From an uncultured Anaeroplasma sp. (GTDB taxonomy: Bacteria > Bacillota_I > Bacilli_A > Acholeplasmatales > Anaeroplasmataceae), in the NCBI GenBank assembly GCA_934216145.1, contig CAKQBG010000032.1:1-22646 (forward strand): a stretch of 22,646 nucleotides of DNA. The letters are read 5' to 3'. The translations under genes and the position numbers were made by a program. Positions 6,811 through 16,934 of the stretch are shown here, one piece after another. Below the pieces are notes generated by a model, which ran no database searches, had not been told where the DNA came from, and saw only the letters and a program-made list of their open reading frames with translations. Every line of letters begins with the position of its first letter. Position 1 is the stretch's first letter.

Positions 6811-7893
6811 ATGAAAACAATTGGAATCATTGGTGGAGGACAGCTCGGAATGATGCTTGCTGAAAGAGCATTAGAGCTAGGTGCGAATTCGATATGCTTA
6901 GATCCTAATCCTAATTGTCCAGCTAGTAAGATATGCAAGGAAGTAATTGCTTGTAATTATGATGATCTTGATGGCTTGAACTTATTAGGTAGTAAATGTG
7001 ATGTATTAACGTATGAATTTGAGAATGTCCCATCTGATAAGCTAAGGTATATTAAGGATAGATTTAATATACCACAAGGTATTATGCCTTTATTTGATTC
7101 ACAAAATAGAATTAGAGAAAAGGAAAATGCTAAGGCTCATGGGTTAAATACCCCTAGGTTTAAGGCTATTAATTCTAAAGAGGATTTATTATCAGGAATT
7201 AATGAACTTGGATATCCTTGTGTTTATAAGACAACAACATTAGGATATGATGGTCATGGGCAGGTAGTATTAAGAAGTGATTATGATATTACTAAGGTAG
7301 AACCATTCTTAAAGGGAGAAGGAATTCTTGAGGAATTTATTTCCTATGATTATGAAACATCTATTATTATGGTTAGGGATAAAACAAAATGTGTTTATTT
7401 ACCTATAGGAGTTAATTATCATAAAAATGGTATTTTAGATTTATGTGTAGTTGACGAGAAGAAGGCTATTTTTGATAGGATAGCTAATGATTCTATTAAA
7501 TTTATGGAGAGCTGTAATTATTATGGAATATTAACAATTGAATTCTTTGTTAAGGATGATAATTATTACTTTAATGAGATGGCTCCTAGACCTCATAATA
7601 GTGGTCACTATTCTATTGAGGGTACAACTAATAGTCAATATGATTTATTAGCTAGATTTTTACTAGGGATGGAGCTTCCTACTCCTAAGCTAAAAAGTCC
7701 TACTATTATGAAAAATATTTTAGGATTTGATTATGAGAATATGAAAAAATTAACACCAGGTAGTAATGTGTTTATTCATGATTATCATAAGGTTGATGTA
7801 AGAGAAAAGAGAAAAATGGCTCATATCACATTTACTGATATGACTATTGATGAATATAATAATAAATATAAAAAATTATTTTGTGAGGATTAA
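6811..7893 (+). CDS. purK: N5-carboxyaminoimidazole ribonucleotide synthase
   Basis: ATP-grasp enzyme that converts AIR, bicarbonate and ATP to N5-CAIR in the purine pathway. The 360-residue protein opens with the nucleotide-fold motif IGIIGGGQLGMMLAERA. It continues with CDVLTYEFENV, the ATP-binding YPCVYKTTTLGYDGHGQ, and the metal/ATP site FFVKDDNYYFNEMAPRPHNSGHYSIEG. AGAGGAG at 6797-6803 is well placed for ATG 6811. It is the first gene of the riboswitch-controlled operon, and purL begins 2 bases after its stop. The partner mutase PurE, usually adjacent, is not in this window. Confidence 0.96.
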   Translation: MKTIGIIGGGQLGMMLAERALELGANSICLDPNPNCPASKICKEVIACNYDDLDGLNLLGSKCDVLTYEFENVPSDKLRYIKDRFNIPQGIMPLFDSQNRIREKENAKAHGLNTPRFKAINSKEDLLSGINELGYPCVYKTTTLGYDGHGQVVLRSDYDITKVEPFLKGEGILEEFISYDYETSIIMVRDKTKCVYLPIGVNYHKNGILDLCVVDEKKAIFDRIANDSIKFMESCNYYGILTIEFFVKDDNYYFNEMAPRPHNSGHYSIEGTTNSQYDLLARFLLGMELPTPKLKSPTIMKNILGFDYENMKKLTPGSNVFIHDYHKVDVREKRKMAHITFTDMTIDEYNNKYKKLFCED

Positions 7894-7895
7894 GA

Positions 7896-10800
7896 ATGAG
7901 TAATTATCGTATTTATGTAGAAAAGAAAAAAGAATTTCAAGTTGAGGCTAAGTCTTTACAGACAGAATTAAATTTAAATTTAGGTTTAAATTTAAAGAAT
8001 GTTAGATTTATCAATGTTTATGATTTATTTAACTTTAGTGAAGAATTACTTGAAAAGAGTAGATATCAGGTATTTGGAGAAATAGTAACAGATAATGTTT
8101 ATAATTCAATTGATTTATCTAATAAGAAGTATTTAGCAATTGAATTTTTACCTGGTCAATTTGATCAAAGAGCTTCATCAGCTATTGATTGTGTAAAACT
8201 AATTGACCCAAATGCTTCAATTAATATTCGTTCAGGTAAGATTTATATTTTAGATGATGATATTTCTTCAAGTGATTTAGAGCGTGTAAAGAAATATTGT
8301 ATTAATAAGGTTGAAGCAAGAGAAAAGGATTTATCTAAGCTTACAGATATGGAGAAGGCTGAGATTAAGCCAGTTGAGGTTTTAGAGGGCTTCACTAAAA
8401 TGGCTGATTCAGAGCTAGAGGCTTATTGTCAAAAGATGGGCTTAGCTATGAATAAGGATGATTTAAAGTGTGTTGTTGAATACTTTAAGTCTGAAGGAAG
8501 AGATCCTTGGGAAACTGAATTAAGAATTCTTGATACTTATTGGTCTGATCATTGTAGACATACTACATTTAATACTATTCTTACTGATATTACTATTGAT
8601 GATTCATTTATTAAAAATGAATTATCTGAATCTTTAGATTTATATAAACAAATTCGTGCTGATTTAAATAGAGAGAATAAGAAGCTTTGCTTAATGGATT
8701 TAGCATGTATTGGTGCTAGATATTTACGTAAGATTGGAAAGCTTGATGATTTAGAGGAATCAAGTGAAAACAATGCTTGTTCTATCTTTGTTACAGTTGA
8801 TGTTGATGGTAAGCCTGAAAAATGGTTATTACAATTCAAAAATGAAACTCATAACCATCCAACAGAAATTGAACCATTTGGTGGTGCATCTACATGCTTA
8901 GGTGGAGCTATTCGTGATCCACTTTCAGGACGTGCTTATGTATATCAGGCTATGCGTGTTACAGGTGCTGGCAATATTTATTTAGATGTTAAGGATACAC
9001 TTGTTGGTAAGCTTCCTCAAAGAATTATTTCTACTAAGGCTGCAAGTGGTTATTCTTCATATGGTAACCAAATTGGTTTAGCCACTACTCATGTTAGAGA
9101 GATTTATCATGACAATTATGTTGCGAAGCGTTTAGAGGTAGGCGCTGTTGTTGGTGCTGTTAAGGCTGATGTTATTAGAAGAGAGGATCCAACTCCAGGA
9201 GATGTTATTCTATTATTAGGTGGAAGAACAGGTAGAGATGGTATCGGTGGTGCTACTGGTTCTTCTAAGGAGCATACTACTAAGTCTATTGAGGTATGCT
9301 CAAGTGAGGTTCAAAAGGGTAACGCTCCAGAAGAGAGAAAAATTTCTCATTTATTCCGTAGACCAGAAGTAACTAGACTTATTAAGAAATCTAATGACTT
9401 TGGAGCAGGTGGAGTAAGCGTTGCGATTGGTGAGCTTGCTGATGGACTTGATATTATTCTTGATAATGTTCCTACAAAGTATTCAGGATTAAATGCTACT
9501 GAGCTAGCTATTAGTGAATCTCAGGAAAGAATGGCTGTTGTCATTGAGCCTAAGGATGTTGAAGAATTTATTAAATATTGTCATGAAGAAAATGTTGAGG
9601 TTAGTCGTGTTGCGGTTGTAACAGAGGAGCCTAGACTTGTAATGCATTATAAGGGAAGAACTATTGTAAATATTAGTAGAGCGTTTATTGATTCTGCTGG
9701 TGCTGATCATTTCGCTAAGGCTGAAATTACTACTGTTGAAGATAAGAATCCATTTGTTAAGCCTTATAGAGAATTACATGAAAGAGTTATTTCTACATTA
9801 AATGATAATAATGTTTTAAGTCAAAAAGGTTTAATTGAAATGTTTGACTCTACAATTGGCTTATCTACTGTTTTAATGCCATTTGGTGGTAAATATCAAA
9901 GAAGTGAAACTCAGGTTTCAGTTCAAAAGCTTCCAGTATTAAATGGCTTTACTAATACGGCAAGTATTATGGCTTATGGATATAATCCATTTATTACATC
10001 ATGGAGTCCATTCCATGGTGCTGAATATGCTATTATAGAAGCTTGTAGTAAAGTTGTTGCTGCTGGTGGTAGATATGATAAGATGAGATTTAGTTATCAA
10101 GAATATTTTGAGCGTATGCATAATGAAAAGTCTTGGGGTAAGCCTTTAGCTTGTTTACTTGGTGCTTTAAAAATGCAGGTTGAATTAGGATTACCATCAA
10201 TTGGTGGTAAAGATTCAATGAGTGGTACCTTCCAAGATATTTCTGTACCTCCAATGCTAATGGCATTTGGTATTACTACTGTTGATGCTAATAACGTTAT
10301 TTCAACTGATTTTAAGAAGGCTGGTTCTAAGCTTTATTTAATTAAGCATCATGAAAATAAGAATTATACTCCAAATATTAGTGAGCTAAAGAAGAATTTT
10401 GATTATGTATCTTCTCATATTGAATCAAAGGAAATTATTAGTGCTTACGCTTTAGGCTTTGGTGGTGTAATTGAGGCATTAGCTAAGATGTCATTTGGTA
10501 ATAAGATTGCCTTTGATATTGAATATGATGAGAATTTATTAGATGCTTATAATTATGGTTCAATTTTAGTTGAAACTGATAGTGATTTAGATTATGAAAA
10601 TGCAATTTATTTAGGTATGACTATTGCTTCTAATTCTGCTAAGGTTAATTATTTAGAATTTAGTTTAGATGAATTATATGAAGCAAATACTAAGCGTTAT
10701 ACTGAAATTTATAAGGATAAGGGTAATAACACTTGTAAGCTAATGGATATTAAGCCTTATAAGAAGAGTGTTAGCCTATTAAAGAATAAGGATGAGGTTA

Positions 10801-11591
10801 TTGCTTACTTCCCAGTATTCCCAGGTACAAACTGTGATTATGATACTGAAAAGCAATTTAGAAGAAATGGTGCTACTATTCGTTCTACAGTATTTAGAAA
10901 TTTGACAAGTGAGGATATTTTCTCTTCAATTGAAGAAATGGCTAAGAATATTGATGAATGTGATATTTTAGTATTATCAGGTGGATTTAGTGCTGGTGAT
11001 GAGCCAGATGGAAGCGGTAAATTTATTGCCAATGTCTTAAATCAAGAAAGTGTTAAAAATGCTATTCATCGATTAATAGATCGTAAGGGCTTAATACTTG
11101 GTATTTGTAATGGCTTCCAGGCTTTAGTTAAATCAGGATTGTTACCATATGGTAGATTAGGTATGGTGAATGAATCATCTCCTACATTATTTAGAAATGA
11201 TATTAATCGTCATATATCTCAAATTGTTACTACAAAGGTTATGACAAATGCATCTCCTTGGTTAGCTTCATTTGAGACTGGTGAATTACATAGTATAGCA
11301 GTAAGCCATGGTGAGGGTAAGTTTGTTGTTTCAAAGGAAATGGCACATGAATTAAGAGATAATGGACAAATTGCTTTCTTATATTGTGATCCTGATGGAA
11401 ATCCAACTGTAGAGGCTCCATATAATCCAAATGGTTCAAGCTATGCTATTGAGGGTATTATTTCTAAGGATGGCTTGATTTTAGGTAAGATGGGACATTC
11501 TGAAAGATATGAAGAGAATAATTTTAAGAATATTTATGGTGAAAAGAATCAAAACATCTTCAAGAATGCAGTAGAATATTTTAAAAAGTAG
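7896..11591 (+). CDS. purL: Phosphoribosylformylglycinamidine synthase, large single-chain form
   Basis: Converts FGAR, glutamine and ATP to FGAM. At 1231 residues it is the large form that fuses what other Firmicutes make as PurS, PurL and PurQ. Residues 1 to about 170 resemble a PurS-like N-terminal domain, and a linker holds YWSDHCRHTTF (W216). Two AIRS-type ATP domains follow, with NETHNHPTEIEPFGGAST near 315-333 and SIGGKDSMSGTF near 768-779. The C-terminal class I glutaminase has the nucleophile C1071 in GICNGFQ, H1138 in SHGEGKF, and ends with GHSERYEE. GTGAGG at 7883-7888, inside purK, is the ribosome binding site. No separate purQ or purS is present, as expected for this form. Confidence 0.97.
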   Translation: MSNYRIYVEKKKEFQVEAKSLQTELNLNLGLNLKNVRFINVYDLFNFSEELLEKSRYQVFGEIVTDNVYNSIDLSNKKYLAIEFLPGQFDQRASSAIDCVKLIDPNASINIRSGKIYILDDDISSSDLERVKKYCINKVEAREKDLSKLTDMEKAEIKPVEVLEGFTKMADSELEAYCQKMGLAMNKDDLKCVVEYFKSEGRDPWETELRILDTYWSDHCRHTTFNTILTDITIDDSFIKNELSESLDLYKQIRADLNRENKKLCLMDLACIGARYLRKIGKLDDLEESSENNACSIFVTVDVDGKPEKWLLQFKNETHNHPTEIEPFGGASTCLGGAIRDPLSGRAYVYQAMRVTGAGNIYLDVKDTLVGKLPQRIISTKAASGYSSYGNQIGLATTHVREIYHDNYVAKRLEVGAVVGAVKADVIRREDPTPGDVILLLGGRTGRDGIGGATGSSKEHTTKSIEVCSSEVQKGNAPEERKISHLFRRPEVTRLIKKSNDFGAGGVSVAIGELADGLDIILDNVPTKYSGLNATELAISESQERMAVVIEPKDVEEFIKYCHEENVEVSRVAVVTEEPRLVMHYKGRTIVNISRAFIDSAGADHFAKAEITTVEDKNPFVKPYRELHERVISTLNDNNVLSQKGLIEMFDSTIGLSTVLMPFGGKYQRSETQVSVQKLPVLNGFTNTASIMAYGYNPFITSWSPFHGAEYAIIEACSKVVAAGGRYDKMRFSYQEYFERMHNEKSWGKPLACLLGALKMQVELGLPSIGGKDSMSGTFQDISVPPMLMAFGITTVDANNVISTDFKKAGSKLYLIKHHENKNYTPNISELKKNFDYVSSHIESKEIISAYALGFGGVIEALAKMSFGNKIAFDIEYDENLLDAYNYGSILVETDSDLDYENAIYLGMTIASNSAKVNYLEFSLDELYEANTKRYTEIYKDKGNNTCKLMDIKPYKKSVSLLKNKDEVIAYFPVFPGTNCDYDTEKQFRRNGATIRSTVFRNLTSEDIFSSIEEMAKNIDECDILVLSGGFSAGDEPDGSGKFIANVLNQESVKNAIHRLIDRKGLILGICNGFQALVKSGLLPYGRLGMVNESSPTLFRNDINRHISQIVTTKVMTNASPWLASFETGELHSIAVSHGEGKFVVSKEMAHELRDNGQIAFLYCDPDGNPTVEAPYNPNGSSYAIEGIISKDGLILGKMGHSERYEENNFKNIYGEKNQNIFKNAVEYFKK

Positions 11592-11601
11592 AGATTTAAA
11601 A

Positions 11602-12315
11602 ATGGAAATTAAAAATAAAATTTATGAAGGAAAAGCTAAGCAGTTGTATAGTACTGACGATCCTAATATTGTAGTAATTCATTATAAGGATGATACAACA
11701 GCTTACAATGGTATAAAAAAGGCTCAAATAAAGAATAAAGGTATTCTTAATAATAAGATTTCCTCTATTATTTATAAAAAGCTTATGGAAAAGGGTATTC
11801 CTACTCATTATATTGAAACTTTAAATGATCGTGATCAAGTATGTAAAAAGGTAACTATTTTCCCTTTAGAGGTAGTTGTTCGTAATATTATTGCAGGTTC
11901 AATGTCAAAGAGATTAGGGATTCCTGAAGGTACTAAATCAAATAATACTATTTATGAGATTTGTTATAAGAGCGATTCTTTAGGAGACCCATTAATTAAT
12001 GATCATCATGCTGTAGCGTTAGGTGCTGCAACATATGATGAATTAAAGGTTATTTATGAATTAACTGATAAAATTAATAAGGAGCTTCAAAGTATTTTCT
12101 TAGAGGCTGGTGTTATTCTTGTTGACTTTAAGATTGAATTTGGTAAGACAAGTGATGGACAAATAGTTCTTGCGGATGAGATTTCTCCTGATACTGCAAG
12201 ATTATGGGATGTCGATACTAATAAAAAGCTTGATAAGGATAGATTTAGACGTGATCTTGGTGATGTTATTGCTGCATATGAAGAGATCTACAGACGTTTA
12301 CAAACTATAAAGTAA
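11602..12315 (+). CDS. purC: SAICAR synthetase (phosphoribosylaminoimidazole-succinocarboxamide synthase)
   Basis: Joins CAIR and aspartate with ATP to give SAICAR. The 237 residues match the short bacterial PurC: YEGKAKQLY at the N-terminus, VVIHYKDDTTAYNG, then FPLEVVVRNIIAGSMSKRLGI, the LINDHHA motif, and VLADEISPDTARLWD near the C-terminus. The gap after purL is 10 bases, and the upstream signal is weak (TAGAG at about 11590-11594), so coupling to purL translation is likely. Confidence 0.96.
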   Translation: MEIKNKIYEGKAKQLYSTDDPNIVVIHYKDDTTAYNGIKKAQIKNKGILNNKISSIIYKKLMEKGIPTHYIETLNDRDQVCKKVTIFPLEVVVRNIIAGSMSKRLGIPEGTKSNNTIYEICYKSDSLGDPLINDHHAVALGAATYDELKVIYELTDKINKELQSIFLEAGVILVDFKIEFGKTSDGQIVLADEISPDTARLWDVDTNKKLDKDRFRRDLGDVIAAYEEIYRRLQTIK

Positions 12316-12328
12316 AAGGAAGATTATT

Positions 12329-13744
12329 ATGATTTTTGATGAAAGTTTAGATAAAGGACTACATGAGGAATGTGGTGTCTTTGGAGTTTATGGTGTTGAT
12401 AATGCAGCCGAATTAACTTATTTTGGACTTCATTCTTTACAGCATAGAGGACAAGAGGGCTGTGGAATTGTAGTATCTAATAATGGTAATCTTAAGAGAA
12501 TAAAGGGCTTAGGATTAGTTACTGAGGTTTTTAATGATTCTAATTTAAACACATTAGCTGGAGATATTTCAATAGGTCATGTTCGTTATTCAACTGCTGG
12601 TGGTGGAGGAATTGAAAATGTTCAACCTTTCCTTTTTAATCATCATACTGGTAATTTTGCATTGGCACATAATGGAAATTTAGTTAATTCTAATGAATTA
12701 AAAAGATATCTAGAGGAAAGAGGAAGTATTTTCCAGTCAACCTCTGATAGTGAGGTATTAGCTCACTTAATTCGTAAGGATATTGATAAATCAAAATTTG
12801 TTTATAATGTAATGGAAGCATTACAGATGATTGAGGGAGCTTTTGCGTTCTTAATCATGCTAGATGATAGAATTTTTGCTTGCCGTGATAAATATGGCTT
12901 AAGACCATTATCTATTGGTAAAATGAATAATGGTGGATATGTAGTTTCAAGTGAAACCTGTGCATTTGAGGTAATTAATGCTCAATTTGTTAGAGATGTA
13001 TTACCTGGAGAGGTTGTTGAAATTGGACCAGATGGTATTATTAGTAGAGATTATTCAAAGTTTAAGAAATACCATATGTGTGCAATGGAATATATTTATT
13101 TCTCTCGTCCTGATAGTGATGTTGAGGGAAGAAATGTTCATGCCTTCCGTAAGGAAAGTGGTAGATTATTATATCATGAAAAGCCAGTAGAGGCTGATAT
13201 TGTTATTGGTGTTCCTGATTCATCATTAAGTGCCGCAATTGGTTATTCTGAGGAATCTGGTATTCCATATGAAATGGGTTTAATTAAGAATAAATATGTT
13301 GGTAGAACCTTTATTCAGCCATCTCAAAGTATGAGAGAAAAGGGCGTTAGAATGAAGCTATCAGCTGTTTCATCTATTGTAAAGGGTAAAAGAATTGTTT
13401 TAATTGATGATTCATTAGTACGTGGTACTACATGTAAGAGAATTGTTGCCTTATTAAAGGAAGTTGGTGCGTTAGAGGTTCATGTTAGAATTGCATCACC
13501 TCAAATTACCAATCCATGCTTTTATGGTGTAGACATTTCTACATATGATGAGTTAATTTCTGCTCATAAAAATGTTGAAGAGGTTAGAGAATATATTGGT
13601 TCTGAATCATTATATTTCTTAAGTAAGGATGCCTTATATCAAGCAGCTAAAAGAAATGATTTATGCTTAGCTTGCTTTACAGGTGATTATCCAACTGCAC
13701 TTTATCAATCAATTAAAGATGCAAATAAAGACGGAAAATTCTAG
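12329..13744 (+). CDS. purF: Amidophosphoribosyltransferase, iron-sulfur type
   Basis: First committed step: PRPP plus glutamine to phosphoribosylamine. The 14-residue N-terminal stretch ending EE before C15-GVFG is a propeptide of the sort removed to expose the Cys nucleophile of the class II glutaminase. The PRPP loop VLIDDSLVRGTT contains D360-D361. Four cysteines at 251, 397, 446 and 449 match in order and nearly in spacing the [4Fe-4S] ligands of Bacillus subtilis PurF, so this is the oxygen-sensitive form regulated through cluster stability. AAAGGAAG at 12315-12322 precedes the ATG. It sits 13 bases after purC and 14 before purM. Confidence 0.97.
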   Translation: MIFDESLDKGLHEECGVFGVYGVDNAAELTYFGLHSLQHRGQEGCGIVVSNNGNLKRIKGLGLVTEVFNDSNLNTLAGDISIGHVRYSTAGGGGIENVQPFLFNHHTGNFALAHNGNLVNSNELKRYLEERGSIFQSTSDSEVLAHLIRKDIDKSKFVYNVMEALQMIEGAFAFLIMLDDRIFACRDKYGLRPLSIGKMNNGGYVVSSETCAFEVINAQFVRDVLPGEVVEIGPDGIISRDYSKFKKYHMCAMEYIYFSRPDSDVEGRNVHAFRKESGRLLYHEKPVEADIVIGVPDSSLSAAIGYSEESGIPYEMGLIKNKYVGRTFIQPSQSMREKGVRMKLSAVSSIVKGKRIVLIDDSLVRGTTCKRIVALLKEVGALEVHVRIASPQITNPCFYGVDISTYDELISAHKNVEEVREYIGSESLYFLSKDALYQAAKRNDLCLACFTGDYPTALYQSIKDANKDGKF

Positions 13745-13758
13745 GAGGAAAATAAAAA

Positions 13759-14790
13759 ATGGGATCTAAAGCATATGGAGCTTCAGGAGTAGATTTAGAA
13801 GCAGGTTACGAAGCAGTAAGAAGATATAAGAAGCATGTAGCTTCTACAAATCGTGTTGGATGTGTATCTAACATTGGTTCATTCGGTGGAATGTTTGATT
13901 TATCAATTTTAAATTATAAGGAGCCAATGCTAGTATCTGGTACTGATGGTGTTGGTACAAAACTTAAATTAGCATTTGAGATGGATAAGCATGATACTAT
14001 TGGTATTGATGCAGTTGCAATGTGTGTTAATGATGTATTAGCACAAGGAGCTGAACCTTTATTTTTCTTAGATTATGTAGCAACAGGTCATGCTGAGCCT
14101 GTTAAGCTTGAACAAATTGTTAAGGGTGTAGCTGATGGTTGTATTCAGGCAGGTTGTGCTTTAATTGGTGGAGAAACAGCAGAAATGCCTGGTATGTATA
14201 CTAATGGTGAATATGATATCGCAGGTTATACTACTGGTGTTGTTGAAAAGTCTAAGCTTATTGATGGTACAAAGGTTAAGGTTGGAGATGTATTAGTTGG
14301 TATAGCTTCAAGTGGTGTTCATTCAAATGGCTTTAGCTTAGTACGTAAGATTATTAGTGATAATAATATTGATTTACACTCATATAGTGAGGAGCTTAAT
14401 GGAGTAGTTGGTGAGGTTTTATTAACTCCTACTCGTATTTATTGTAAGCAAGTATTAGATGTAATTCATAATATAGATGTTCATGGTGTTGCCCATATTA
14501 CAGGTGGAGGATTTGATGAGAATATTCCTAGAATTTTACGTGATGGTATGGGTTTAGATATTGTTGAGGGTTCTTGGCCTATTTTACCTATCTTTAAATT
14601 CCTAGAGAAATATGGTAAGGTAAATCACAGAGAAATGTTTAATATTTATAATATGGGTATTGGTATGGTTTTAGCATTAAATAATGAAGAGGATGCTAAA
14701 AAGGCTATTGAAATTTTAGCTAAATACAATGATAAGGCTTATATTATTGGAAGCATTACAGATTCTGGAAAAGTAGAGATTCATAAATAA
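13759..14790 (+). CDS. purM: AIR synthetase (phosphoribosylformylglycinamidine cyclo-ligase)
   Basis: Closes the imidazole ring, FGAM to AIR with ATP, feeding PurK. The 343 residues show the family start [14 protein letters not shown] and the GSFGGMFD motif. [13 protein letters not shown] (ATP site), [11 protein letters not shown] and [13 protein letters not shown] follow. AGGAGG at 13743-13748 overlaps the purF stop. The purM stop codon TAA shares its last A with the purN ATG, giving translational coupling to the next enzyme. Confidence 0.97.
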   Translation: MGSKAYGASGVDLEAGYEAVRRYKKHVASTNRVGCVSNIGSFGGMFDLSILNYKEPMLVSGTDGVGTKLKLAFEMDKHDTIGIDAVAMCVNDVLAQGAEPLFFLDYVATGHAEPVKLEQIVKGVADGCIQAGCALIGGETAEMPGMYTNGEYDIAGYTTGVVEKSKLIDGTKVKVGDVLVGIASSGVHSNGFSLVRKIISDNNIDLHSYSEELNGVVGEVLLTPTRIYCKQVLDVIHNIDVHGVAHITGGGFDENIPRILRDGMGLDIVEGSWPILPIFKFLEKYGKVNHREMFNIYNMGIGMVLALNNEEDAKKAIEILAKYNDKAYIIGSITDSGKVEIHK

Positions 14791-15359
14791 TGAAAAGAAT
14801 AGCTATTTTTGCCAGTGGTAGTGGTACTAACTTTGAGGCATTAATTGAAAACTGTGAAAATGGTAATATTAATGCTAAGGTAGTATTAATGGTATGTGAT
14901 AAAAAGGATGCCTATGTTATTACTCGTGCTAAGAATCATAATGTTGAAACTTTAGTTTTTAAGCCAAAGGATTATGAATCTAAGGAAGCATATGAGAGTA
15001 TGATTGTTGATAGATTAAATGAATTAAATGTTGATTTAATTTGTTTAGCTGGATATATGAGAATTTGTGGTAAGGTTTTACTTGATAGCTATGAAGGTAA
15101 AATTATAAATATTCACCCAGCTTTATTACCATCATTTAAAGGCGCTCATGGTATTTTAGATGCCTATAATTATGGTGTAAAGGTATTTGGAGTAACTGTT
15201 CATTATGTTGATAGTGGGATGGATAGTGGTAAAATTATAGCTCAAAGAAGCTTTGATTATGTTGAGGGTGAGACTGTTGATGAGGTAGAAGCACATATTC
15301 ATGATATTGAACATGTTTTATACCCTGAGGTAGTAAAAAAATTGTGTGAGGAGAAGTAA
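14790..15359 (+). CDS. purN: Glycinamide ribonucleotide formyltransferase, folate-dependent
   Basis: Transfers a formyl group from 10-formyl-tetrahydrofolate to GAR, giving FGAR. The 189-residue protein has the N-terminal SGSGTNFEAL motif. N107 and H109 in INIHPALLPSFKG and D145 in DSGMDSGK align with the E. coli catalytic N106, H108 and D144. The start overlaps the purM stop by one base, and no strong ribosome binding site is visible, so coupled translation is likely. FolD in the same operon supplies the folate donor. Confidence 0.97.
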   Translation: MKRIAIFASGSGTNFEALIENCENGNINAKVVLMVCDKKDAYVITRAKNHNVETLVFKPKDYESKEAYESMIVDRLNELNVDLICLAGYMRICGKVLLDSYEGKIINIHPALLPSFKGAHGILDAYNYGVKVFGVTVHYVDSGMDSGKIIAQRSFDYVEGETVDEVEAHIHDIEHVLYPEVVKKLCEEK

Positions 15360-15362
15360 AAA

Positions 15363-16916
15363 ATGAAAAGAGCTTTAGTCAGTGTTACAGATAAAACTGG
15401 TGTTGTAGAATTTTGCAAGGGTCTTATTGAATGTGGTTATGAGATTATTTCTACAGGTGGAACAAAAAAGGTATTAGATTCTAATGGTGTTAAAACAATT
15501 GGAATTAGTGAGGTTACTGGATTTCCTGAGATTTTAGATGGTAGAGTTAAGACTCTTCATCCTAATGTTCATGGTGGATTACTAGCTGTAAGAGATAGTG
15601 AGAAGCATCAAAATGAACTAAAGGAAAATCATATTGATTATATTGATTTAGTTTGTGTTAATCTTTATGCCTTCAAGAAAACTATTGAAAAGGGCTGTAG
15701 CTTTAGTGAAGCAATTGAAAATATTGATATTGGTGGACCTTCTATGCTAAGAAGTGCTGCAAAGAATCATAAATATGTTACTGTTGTTTCTGATATTAAT
15801 GATTATGATAGCGTTCTAGCTGAGATAAAGGCTAATGGTGATACAACATATGAAACAAGATTAAAGCTAGCTGCTAAGGTTTATACTTTAACTGCTGAAT
15901 ATGATACTATGATTGCTGAATATATGAGAAATAAAGCAGGATTAGAGGAGAAATTATTCTTAGAGGCAGATTTAAAGCAAGAGCTTAGATATGGTGAAAA
16001 TCCTCATCAAAGTGCTAAATTTTATAAATTTAATGAGGAGGTTCCTTATTCACTTGCAAGTAGTGTTCAATTACAGGGTAAGGAGCTTTCATATAATAAT
16101 ATTCAGGATGCGAATGCAGCATTAAACATTGTTCGTGAATTTGGTGATGAGCCATTTGCTTTAGGCTTAAAGCATATGAATCCATGCGGAGCTGCAGTTG
16201 GTAAGGATTTAAAGGAAGCATGGCTAAAGGCTTATGAGTCTGACCCTGTATCAATCTTTGGTGGAATTGTAGCTACTAACCAAATTATTGATGGCGAAGC
16301 TGCAAATTTAATTAAGTTTGATCATGGTGTTAAGGGTAAGTCTATTTTCCTTGAATTAATTTTAGCCCCAGGCTTTACTGAAGAAGCATTAAAGGCTTTT
16401 AGTAAGCGTCCTGATTTAAGAATCATCCAATATAAGCTTGGTGATTATGGTAAGCATAAGCAATATGTTTCTGTTAATGGTGGACTTTTAGTTCAGGATC
16501 AAGATACAGAAATTAAGAATGTAACAGAGGAAATGGCTGTTACAAATGATAAGCCAACAATGGAACAATTAGCTGATATGAATTTTGGTTGGAAAATTGT
16601 TAAGCATGTTAAATCAAACGCTATTGTTGTTGTTAAGAATGGTGTAACATGTGGTGTTGGTGCTGGACAAATGAATCGTGTTGGTGCTGCTAAAATTGCA
16701 ATTGAAGAGGCTCATAGTAGAGGTGTTACTGAAGGAATGACTTTAGCATCTGATGCTTTCTTTCCATTTGCTGATACATTAGAGTATGCATCTAATAATG
16801 GTGTTGTAAGTGTTGTACAACCTGGTGGTTCTAAGCATGATCAGGATTCAATTGATTTAGCAAATGAAAAGCATATTCCTATGACATTTACAGGAATGCG
16901 TCATTTTAAGCACTAA
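15363..16916 (+). CDS. purH: Bifunctional AICAR transformylase/IMP cyclohydrolase
   Basis: Performs the last two steps to IMP. The N-terminal cyclohydrolase (about residues 1-195) has SVTDKTGVVEF, STGGT, HPNVHGGLL and GGPSMLRSAAKNH. The transformylase part begins around LRYGENPHQ, carries the catalytic K270-H271 pair in LKHMNPCGAA, and ends with SDAFFPF, VQPGGSKHDQDSI and FTGMRHFKH. At 517 residues it is full length. TGAGGAG at 15347-15353, within the purN end, serves as ribosome binding site. It uses 10-formyl-THF, as PurN does. Confidence 0.97.
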   Translation: MKRALVSVTDKTGVVEFCKGLIECGYEIISTGGTKKVLDSNGVKTIGISEVTGFPEILDGRVKTLHPNVHGGLLAVRDSEKHQNELKENHIDYIDLVCVNLYAFKKTIEKGCSFSEAIENIDIGGPSMLRSAAKNHKYVTVVSDINDYDSVLAEIKANGDTTYETRLKLAAKVYTLTAEYDTMIAEYMRNKAGLEEKLFLEADLKQELRYGENPHQSAKFYKFNEEVPYSLASSVQLQGKELSYNNIQDANAALNIVREFGDEPFALGLKHMNPCGAAVGKDLKEAWLKAYESDPVSIFGGIVATNQIIDGEAANLIKFDHGVKGKSIFLELILAPGFTEEALKAFSKRPDLRIIQYKLGDYGKHKQYVSVNGGLLVQDQDTEIKNVTEEMAVTNDKPTMEQLADMNFGWKIVKHVKSNAIVVVKNGVTCGVGAGQMNRVGAAKIAIEEAHSRGVTEGMTLASDAFFPFADTLEYASNNGVVSVVQPGGSKHDQDSIDLANEKHIPMTFTGMRHFKH

Positions 16917-16934
16917 TTAAAGGAGATAATTATT

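Noticed and set aside
8549..11439. Several 60-100 codon frames on the minus strand within purL
   Set aside because: All lie opposite strongly conserved PurL coding sequence and lack ribosome binding sites or known motifs.
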